Shown here: positions 58,917 through 64,000 of the stretch, one piece after another
Numbering within the stretch: the first letter of the stretch is position 1
Layout of the letters: every line of letters begins with the position of its first letter
NCBI RefSeq assembly: GCF_000017245.1
Contig: NC_009655.1
Span: forward strand, 2,255,664 to 2,319,663
Origin: Actinobacillus succinogenes 130Z
GTDB taxonomy: Bacteria; Pseudomonadota; Gammaproteobacteria; Enterobacterales; Pasteurellaceae
Reading direction: 5' to 3'
Length of the DNA stretch: 64,000 nucleotides
The notes under the pieces: generated by a model
The model's input: the letters and a program-made list of their open reading frames with translations, nothing else
Database searches by the model: none
What the model was told of the DNA's origin: nothing
Program-made: the position numbers and the translations under genes

Positions 58917-59180
58917 TTGGCTAATATCAAGTCAGCAAAAAAACGCGCGGTTCAATCTGAAAAACGCCGTCAACACAACGCAAGTCAACGTTCAATGATG
59001 CGTACATATATCAAAAAAGTATATGCCGCAGTTGCAGCAGGTGAAAAATCAGCAGCTCAGGCCGCATTCTTAGAAATGCAAAAAGTAGTAGACCGTATGG
59101 CGTCTAAAGGCTTAATTCATGCAAACAAAGCTGCAAACCACAAATCTAAATTATCTGCTCAAATCAAAAAATTAGCATAA
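58917..59180 (+). CDS. rpsT: Ribosomal protein S20 (TTG start)
   Basis: An 87-residue 16S rRNA-binding protein of the small subunit (MANIKSAKKRAVQSEKRRQH...). The start is TTG at 58917 after GTAGGAG. E. coli rpsT also starts with UUG and is autoregulated through it, so the rare start is probably regulatory. The open frame extends 22 codons upstream without homology. A strong hairpin follows. Confidence 0.96.
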   Translation: MANIKSAKKRAVQSEKRRQHNASQRSMMRTYIKKVYAAVAAGEKSAAQAAFLEMQKVVDRMASKGLIHANKAANHKSKLSAQIKKLA

Positions 59181-59192
59181 TTTAGAAACTGA

Positions 59193-59230
59193 TAAAAATT
59201 AACCGCACTTTTTCTTGTGCGGTTAATTTT
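59193..59230. terminator. Bidirectional terminator between rpsT and ytjB
   Basis: AAAAATTAACCGCAC (59193-59207) and GTGCGGTTAATTTTT (59216-59230) are perfect 15-bp arms incorporating one USS. Confidence 0.9.
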
Positions 59231-59232
59231 TA

Positions 59233-59904
59233 TTACCTGCGCCATAAACGGCGGCGGCGATGATAACTATTGCCCGTTAATTTAGTCGACTTAACAATTT
59301 CTGCCGTCGCTTCATGATTACGTCGGCGAATACGGCGGTAATGCCCCAGAAAATAATGTACCGAGCTCGCCAGTAGCGCGCCTACCAGAAAAACTATAAT
59401 CAATTCACCATACAAATGATGAAACAACTGGCTCACTTTACTTTGGGTCGCCTGTCCATATCTACCGTCAAAACTGACGCGCAAAAAACCGATTACCGAA
59501 TTTTCCGCATAAATGGGTTCCACAATCTGCTGCACCCGCTCGCTTTCATCCGCTCCCAATCCCAAACGTCGACGAAGATTCAGCGATGCCGTACTTTGCG
59601 CCAGTAATTCTCCGTTATTGGCATACAACGACGCATCCAGCACCATATCGTCATTAATAAGTTTATCCAGACTTTCCGTCAGCGTTGCGCCGTTCGCATT
59701 ATTTTGCAACAACATTGAAAACAAATTGGTTTGCTGACGCACCAATAAATGCGACAGATTCGCCACCTGATTAACACCGGCCAGCTGAGAGCCCGTTTGA
59801 AATTGTTTAACGCCGAATAAAATCAGCGCCATCACCGCAGCGCATAAAGCGATAATCACCGTCAACAATGCCGATTTCAGAATTTTTTCTTTAACGAGTT
59901 GCAA
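59233..59904 (-). CDS. ytjB: YtjB/Smp (AhpA) family membrane protein
   Basis: A 223-residue inner-membrane protein. Two helices (about residues 10-32 and 165-187) flank a periplasmic domain (LVRQQTNLFSMLLQNNANGATLTESLDKLINDD...VIGFLRVSFDGRYGQ). A very basic cytoplasmic tail ends HRRRRLWRR. The divergent position next to serB is the same as E. coli ytjB and Haemophilus ahpA. The molecular role is unknown. Confidence 0.85.
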   Translation of the reverse strand: MQLVKEKILKSALLTVIIALCAAVMALILFGVKQFQTGSQLAGVNQVANLSHLLVRQQTNLFSMLLQNNANGATLTESLDKLINDDMVLDASLYANNGELLAQSTASLNLRRRLGLGADESERVQQIVEPIYAENSVIGFLRVSFDGRYGQATQSKVSQLFHHLYGELIIVFLVGALLASSVHYFLGHYRRIRRRNHEATAEIVKSTKLTGNSYHRRRRLWRR

Positions 59905-59980
59905 ATTCTTTACCTAAAATTTGAGAATATGTATGATTGTACCATTTCTAAAATTACAGGATCAAATCTACAGGAACGCC

Positions 59981-60922
59981 ATGCAAAGCATTATTCAAAA
60001 ATATTCGCCGTTTCCCTCCGCACTTTTATCCGGGCAAGCCGACCAAGGAAAAGATTATTTTATTTTATTCGGTACCGCATTAAATTTATCCGAGTTAACG
60101 GATTTTCAGGCAAAGTGCGGTCAAAATTTTATCATTTTCGATTGCTGGCATATCGATAAAAATACGGTGGTTTTGCTGCGGGGACAATTCGAGCGCCGTT
60201 ACGTGGAATATGCCCATGAATTACGGTTAGACGCCGCCTTGATTGATTTTCACGTACGCTTAAGTCAGCCCGGCTTGTTAGTGATGGATATGGACAGCAC
60301 GGCGATTAAAATCGAATGTATCGACGAAATCGCCAAACTGGCGGGCACCGGCGATGAAGTTTCCGCCATCACTGCCGCCGCAATGCGCGGTGAATTGGAC
60401 TTTGAACAAAGTTTACGCCGCCGGGTCGGTACCTTAAAAGGCGCACCGCAACAGATATTAAGCCAAGTACGCGAAAAACTGCCGTTAATGGAAGGATTAC
60501 GGGAGACCGTAGCCGCCTTAAAGCGGCAAAATTGGAAAGTCGCTATTGCTTCCGGCGGATTTACCTATTTCGCCGATTATCTGAAAGAAACGCTGGCGCT
60601 GGATGCGGCGATATCCAATCAGTTTGAAATTATCGACGGTAAGCTGACCGGTCATGTCAAAGGCGATATCGTACACGCACAATACAAAGCGAACACCCTG
60701 AAATCGCTGGCGCAGGAATTCGGTGTCGATTTACAGAATACCGTCGCCGTCGGCGACGGCGCTAATGATTTAGCCATGATGGCGGTGGCAAATTTAGGAG
60801 CGGCATTCCATGCCAAGCCCAAAGTTCAACAGCAAGCGCAAGTTATGGTAAACTTTGCGGACTTAACGGGACTGCTCTGCTTGCTCAGCGCGAACGATAA
60901 AGTCCAACAGCTTAAAAATTAA
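59981..60922 (+). CDS. serB: Phosphoserine phosphatase
   Basis: Last step of serine synthesis, a HAD-family phosphatase. The nucleophile motif is VMDMDSTAIKIECIDEIA (DxDST), with IASGGF (motif II) and VGDGANDLAMM (motif III). The start at 59981 (MQSIIQKYSPF) follows AGGA and gives 313 residues, like Haemophilus SerB; the frame runs 20 codons upstream. A USS lies in the N-terminal part. Confidence 0.96.
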   Translation: MQSIIQKYSPFPSALLSGQADQGKDYFILFGTALNLSELTDFQAKCGQNFIIFDCWHIDKNTVVLLRGQFERRYVEYAHELRLDAALIDFHVRLSQPGLLVMDMDSTAIKIECIDEIAKLAGTGDEVSAITAAAMRGELDFEQSLRRRVGTLKGAPQQILSQVREKLPLMEGLRETVAALKRQNWKVAIASGGFTYFADYLKETLALDAAISNQFEIIDGKLTGHVKGDIVHAQYKANTLKSLAQEFGVDLQNTVAVGDGANDLAMMAVANLGAAFHAKPKVQQQAQVMVNFADLTGLLCLLSANDKVQQLKN

Positions 60923-60937
60923 AAAAGGAGAAAGTTC

Positions 60938-61429
60938 ATGCCTTCATTTGATATTGTATCGGAAATTACCATGCACGAAGTGAATAACGCCGTCGAAAAC
61001 GCTAATCGCGCCTTAAGTTCGCGTTATGATTTTCGTGGCGTGGAAGCGGTAATCGAATTAAACGAAAAAAATGAAACCGTTAAAGTTACGACCGAATCGG
61101 ATTTCCAATTGGAACAGCTCATCGAGATTCTCATCGGCGCTTGCGTGAAGCGCGGTATCGACAGCACCTCGTTGGATATTCCGGCTGAAAGCGAACATCA
61201 CGGTAAACTATATTCAAAGGAAATAAAATTAAAACAAGGCATCGAAACCGAGATAGCGAAAAAAATTACCAAGCTTATCAAAGACAGTAAATTAAAAGTA
61301 CAAACCCAAATTCAAGGCGAACAGGTACGTGTAACGGGTAAATCCCGCGATGATTTACAATCTGTGATTCAATTAGTGAAAGGCGCCGATCTCGGTCAAC
61401 CGTTCCAGTTTAATAATTTCCGAGACTAA
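60938..61429 (+). CDS. yajQ: YajQ-family nucleotide-binding protein
   Basis: A 163-residue UPF0234 protein with two ferredoxin-like halves (MPSFDIVSEITMHEVNNAVENANRAL, SRYDFRG, and the C-terminal QVRVTGKSRDDLQSVIQLVKG). Homologues bind cyclic di-GMP or other nucleotides. It starts 16 bp after serB with AAGGAG and is probably co-transcribed. Confidence 0.93.
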   Translation: MPSFDIVSEITMHEVNNAVENANRALSSRYDFRGVEAVIELNEKNETVKVTTESDFQLEQLIEILIGACVKRGIDSTSLDIPAESEHHGKLYSKEIKLKQGIETEIAKKITKLIKDSKLKVQTQIQGEQVRVTGKSRDDLQSVIQLVKGADLGQPFQFNNFRD

Positions 61430-61508
61430 TTGCGTCGTAAAATACCGTCGGTAAAGTGCGGTCAAAAAATGCAACGTTTTTTAATTCGTTAACCGTATTC
61501 ATAAAATA

Positions 61509-61537
61509 AATAAAGGCATCGTTTTGATGCCTTTATT
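61509..61537. terminator. Bidirectional terminator between yajQ and yidC
   Basis: AATAAAGGCATC (61509-61520) and GATGCCTTTATT (61526-61537) are perfect 12-bp arms between convergent genes. Confidence 0.88.
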
Positions 61538-61544
61538 CTGTTCG

Positions 61545-63158
61545 TTATTTGGATTTACGGGAATGTAACCCTTTTTTCTCTAATCCGCGATAGATTAATT
61601 GTTGCTGAATGATGGTAATCACGTTTGAAACCAACCAATACAGCACCAAGCCCGCCGGGAACCAGAGGAAGAATACGGTAAAGATGACCGGCATAAAATT
61701 CATCACTTTTTGTTGCATAGGATCCGCCACCGGCGTCGGGGATAATTTTTGCAACAAGAACATAGAGCCGCCCATAAGCAATGGCAGAATATAGTACGGA
61801 TCCTGAGCCGATAAATCCTGAATCCAACCGAAAAACGGCGCATGACGTAATTCCACCGCTTCCATAAACGTCCAGTATAATGCGATGAAAATCGGCATTT
61901 GAATCAATAACGGTAAGCAACCGCCTAACGGATTCACTTTTTCTTCTTTATACAGCTTCATCATCTCCTGGCTCATGCGCTGACGATCGTCACCGAAGCG
62001 TTCGCGCATTTCCTGCAATTTAGGCTGCAACATACGCATTTTTGCCATGGAAGTATATTGTGCTTTGGTTAACGGGTACAGAATGGCTTTCACCACTAAA
62101 GTGACGCCGATAATCGCTAAGCCCCAGTTACTGACTAAACTTTGAATCAAGGTTAGCAACGCAAACAACGGTTTGGCAATAAACCATGCCCAGCCGTAAT
62201 CTACGGTTAAATCCAAATGTTCGGCAACTTCGCCCATTTGGTTTTGCAGTTTAGGACCGGTCCAAAGCGCTGTTTTTACCGTTTCCGTCGCACCTGCCGG
62301 AACCGTCACGGTCGGACCGCGGAAACCGATGAAACCCATACCGTTATTAGTGGTGGTATAAAGTTGATTGTCCGCATCCTGATTAGGAATCCAGGCGGAT
62401 ACGAAATAATGCTGTAATACGGCAACCCAACCGGCTTTAGTATTCACTGAAAGATTAGCGCCTTTCATGTCGTCAAAACTATATTTTTTATAGTTGGTTT
62501 CCGAAGAAGAATAAGCCCCGCCGGTATAAGTCGGCATCGCCATACTGCCTGAGCTTTCCACCAAGGTATGCTTCAACTGACCATACGGCTGAACTTCAAT
62601 GGTTTCATCGCTTTGATTCCGAATTTCATAATTTACCGCTATATCGTAAGAACCGCGTTTTAACATAAATATTTTACGATAAATTACACCGTCTTTTTCA
62701 AAGGTAAACGGAACGCTTAATTCGTCCTGTCCTTCGGCTAATACAAAATTATCGCCGTTAACTTGGTAATCAGCGCGACCCGCCGCACTGTCAATACCGT
62801 TTTTACCGACTAAACCGCTCTGCGCAACATAGGTTGTACCGTCTTTATTTTCTAATAAAGTAAAACGTTCTTCACCGTTTAACTCTTGCGCATAATTCAA
62901 TAATTCGCTTTCAATCACATCACCGCCAAGCGTATCCACTTTTAACCGGAATACGTCATTTTGTAAGGTGATGACTCGGCCTTTTGCCTGACTGTCTACT
63001 GCTGAGGTTGAAGCTGATGAGCTGTTCGGCGTATCGGATTGCGAAACAGCTGTTTCCCGGACGACAGGTTTTGGTGCCTTATCTATTTCCCATTGCTGAT
63101 AGACCAGGAACGAAATAAAAAGTAAAGCGAGTGCTAATAAGCTACGGCTGGAATTCAT
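61545..63158 (-). CDS. yidC: Membrane protein insertase YidC
   Basis: Inserts and folds inner-membrane proteins alone or with SecYEG. The 537 residues comprise an N-terminal anchor, a large periplasmic P1 domain (about 60-335) and the conserved five-helix core (NWGLAIIGVTLVVKAILYPLTKAQYTSMAKMRMLQPKLQEMRERFGDD...). It overlaps yidD by 4 bp at its start. Confidence 0.97.
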   Translation of the reverse strand: MNSSRSLLALALLFISFLVYQQWEIDKAPKPVVRETAVSQSDTPNSSSASTSAVDSQAKGRVITLQNDVFRLKVDTLGGDVIESELLNYAQELNGEERFTLLENKDGTTYVAQSGLVGKNGIDSAAGRADYQVNGDNFVLAEGQDELSVPFTFEKDGVIYRKIFMLKRGSYDIAVNYEIRNQSDETIEVQPYGQLKHTLVESSGSMAMPTYTGGAYSSSETNYKKYSFDDMKGANLSVNTKAGWVAVLQHYFVSAWIPNQDADNQLYTTTNNGMGFIGFRGPTVTVPAGATETVKTALWTGPKLQNQMGEVAEHLDLTVDYGWAWFIAKPLFALLTLIQSLVSNWGLAIIGVTLVVKAILYPLTKAQYTSMAKMRMLQPKLQEMRERFGDDRQRMSQEMMKLYKEEKVNPLGGCLPLLIQMPIFIALYWTFMEAVELRHAPFFGWIQDLSAQDPYYILPLLMGGSMFLLQKLSPTPVADPMQQKVMNFMPVIFTVFFLWFPAGLVLYWLVSNVITIIQQQLIYRGLEKKGLHSRKSK

Positions 63159-63421
63159 TTTTTGTTCTCTTTGGAGTGATTGTCAGATTTAGGCGGCACA
63201 GGATCGTAACCACCCGCATTCAAAGGGTGACATTTTAATATACGTTTAAGCGTAAGCCAAGCACCTCTTACTGCTCCATGTGTTTTTATCGCTTCTAAAC
63301 CGTAACAGGAACAGGTTGGCACAAACCGACAACGAGGTCCGATTAACGGACTGATGACGATCTGATAAAAACGAATCAGCTTGATGAGGATTTTTTCGCC
63401 AAGCGAATGTGACGCTGCCAT
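63155..63421 (-). CDS. yidD: Membrane protein insertion efficiency factor YidD
   Basis: An 88-residue amphipathic protein with the family motif RCRFVPTCSCYGLEAIKTHGAVRGAWLTLKRILKCHPLNAGGYDPVP, including three Cys. It lies between rnpA (46-bp overlap) and yidC (4-bp overlap), the universal order, which implies translational coupling. Confidence 0.96.
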   Translation of the reverse strand: MAASHSLGEKILIKLIRFYQIVISPLIGPRCRFVPTCSCYGLEAIKTHGAVRGAWLTLKRILKCHPLNAGGYDPVPPKSDNHSKENKK

Positions 63422-63750
63422 AATTTAGCCAAACTTGCCGTAAACGTGGAATTATCTAATTTTCCGATCCCCGCTTTTGCCACAATCACAAAATCATAAT
63501 TAGGCAATTCATGCTGCAGAAGGCGAAAGCTTTCACGGCATAACCGTTTGATGCGATTACGATCATGAGCGCGCTTTAAGTGTTTTTTAGCGACCGTTAA
63601 TCCCAAACGGGGATTGCCGACCGAATTAGAACGAGCAAGAATAGTGACTTCGGGTGTCGAAGCGCGTTGAGGATTTTGAAAGACGTGCCTGAAATGCTCA
63701 GGGGCTAACAAACGTAGCCCCCGATGAAAGTTTAAACTTTGCTTAATCAC
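63376..63750 (-). CDS. rnpA: Ribonuclease P protein component
   Basis: The 124-residue protein cofactor of RNase P for tRNA 5' maturation. It carries the signature RNRIKRLCRESFR (about residues 63-75), preceded by LGLTVAKKHLKRAH. It lies 13 bp after rpmH in the conserved rpmH-rnpA operon and overlaps yidD at its 3' end. Confidence 0.96.
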   Translation of the reverse strand: MIKQSLNFHRGLRLLAPEHFRHVFQNPQRASTPEVTILARSNSVGNPRLGLTVAKKHLKRAHDRNRIKRLCRESFRLLQHELPNYDFVIVAKAGIGKLDNSTFTASLAKLWQRHIRLAKKSSSS

Positions 63751-63763
63751 GCGAAATTAATCA

Positions 63764-63898
63764 TTAAGCCGATAAACTTTTACGACCTTTAGCACGACGA
63801 CGGGCTAAAACCTGGCGGCCGTTTTTTGTCGCCATTCGGGCACGGAAGCCGTGAGTACGGCTGCGTTTTAATACAGATGGTTGAAATGTACGTTTCAT
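63764..63898 (-). CDS. rpmH: Ribosomal protein L34
   Basis: The 44-residue protein [20 protein letters not shown]... ending KGRKSLSA. The frame extends 23 codons upstream, but homology begins at the ATG at 63898. It is the first gene of the rpmH-rnpA-yidD-yidC operon. In relatives dnaA lies divergently upstream, which would be just beyond the right end of the window. Confidence 0.96.
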
Positions 63899-64000
63899 GT
63901 TAAGTCTACCTAAATCAAAAATTATTGTATTGATCGCTTTATTCGCACTGAAAGCCAAAGCGAACAAAACATATTACTTGAAAACAAGGTTATTCAAAAA
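63899..64000. other. Upstream region of rpmH at window edge
   Basis: 102 A/T-rich bp that should hold the rpmH promoter. GGTTATTCAAAAA near the end is close to a DnaA box but lacks the full TTATNCACA. No origin can be claimed from what is visible. Confidence 0.35.

Noticed and set aside
63960..64000. Possible DnaA box and origin at the right end
   Set aside because: rpmH is often next to dnaA/oriC, but the visible TTATTCAAA lacks the TTATNCACA consensus and no cluster of boxes is present.
1..64000. CRISPR arrays, rRNA operons and prophage modules
   Set aside because: No regularly spaced direct repeats, rRNA sequence, or phage structural or integrase genes were seen.

Overview
The window is chromosomal DNA from a Pasteurellaceae bacterium of the Haemophilus/Basfia/Mannheimia succiniciproducens kind. 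Two things show this. The backbone carries roughly 35 copies of the Haemophilus-type uptake signal AAGTGCGGT or its complement. It also has typical family gene clusters: pnp-nlpI-deaD, rnr-rlmB, ligA-zipA/cysZ, plsC-ftsP, oapA-oapB, epmB/efp, serB/ytjB and rpmH-rnpA-yidD-yidC. The species call is inference; no 16S gene is present.

Left backbone (1-25.1 kb): truncated truD, a tri-heme quinol peroxidase, a MerR regulator, an aromatic-acid MFS carrier, yhhQ under a preQ1-I riboswitch, tRNA-Ser(GGA), dauA, deaD, nlpI, pnp, a YhcH-family gene, rnr, rlmB, tdk, an entericidin-like peptide, ligA, zipA, cysZ, lpxH, plsC and ftsP. Many transcription units end in hairpins made of inverted uptake-signal pairs.

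Accessory island (about 25.2-51.4 kb): the composition and the uptake signals change. The Haemophilus 9-mer almost disappears. In its place are at least 17 copies of the Neisseria DNA uptake sequence core GCCGTCTGAA, a few Kingella/Simonsiella-like variants, and many Actinobacillus pleuropneumoniae-type signals (ACAAGCGGT or GCAAGCGGT with a trailing TTTGCAAA). The cargo is mostly redox and hydrolytic enzymes: three aldo-keto reductases and the stub of a fourth, two NAD(P)-binding SDRs, a zinc alcohol dehydrogenase, five alpha/beta hydrolases or esterases, a PhlG-like C-C hydrolase, a carboxymuconolactone-decarboxylase protein, a FrnE-like DsbA protein, an exported flavodoxin with a DUF4405 cytochrome, and several SnoaL/NTF2 proteins. 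HxlR, TetR and LysR regulators are present. A shared palindromic box (TTGTGAATTNAATTCAM) lies about 64-65 bp upstream of the predicted starts of three transcription units, and a truncated relative precedes a fourth. This suggests that the LysR gene at 45.5 kb controls much of the island. The island is peppered with gene fragments (DUF3147, AKR, LLM monooxygenase, RND pump, IS3-type transposase, LysR), as expected from repeated transformation and recombination.

Right backbone (51.4-64 kb): a cupin, oapB-oapA, epmB with divergent efp, a repeat-rich intergenic region, cysK, murJ, rpsT (TTG start), ytjB with divergent serB, yajQ, and the yidC-yidD-rnpA-rpmH cluster that usually flanks dnaA/oriC.

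Best candidate for something undescribed: a detoxification-like regulon assembled by natural transformation from sources carrying different uptake dialects, and unified by one LysR box.
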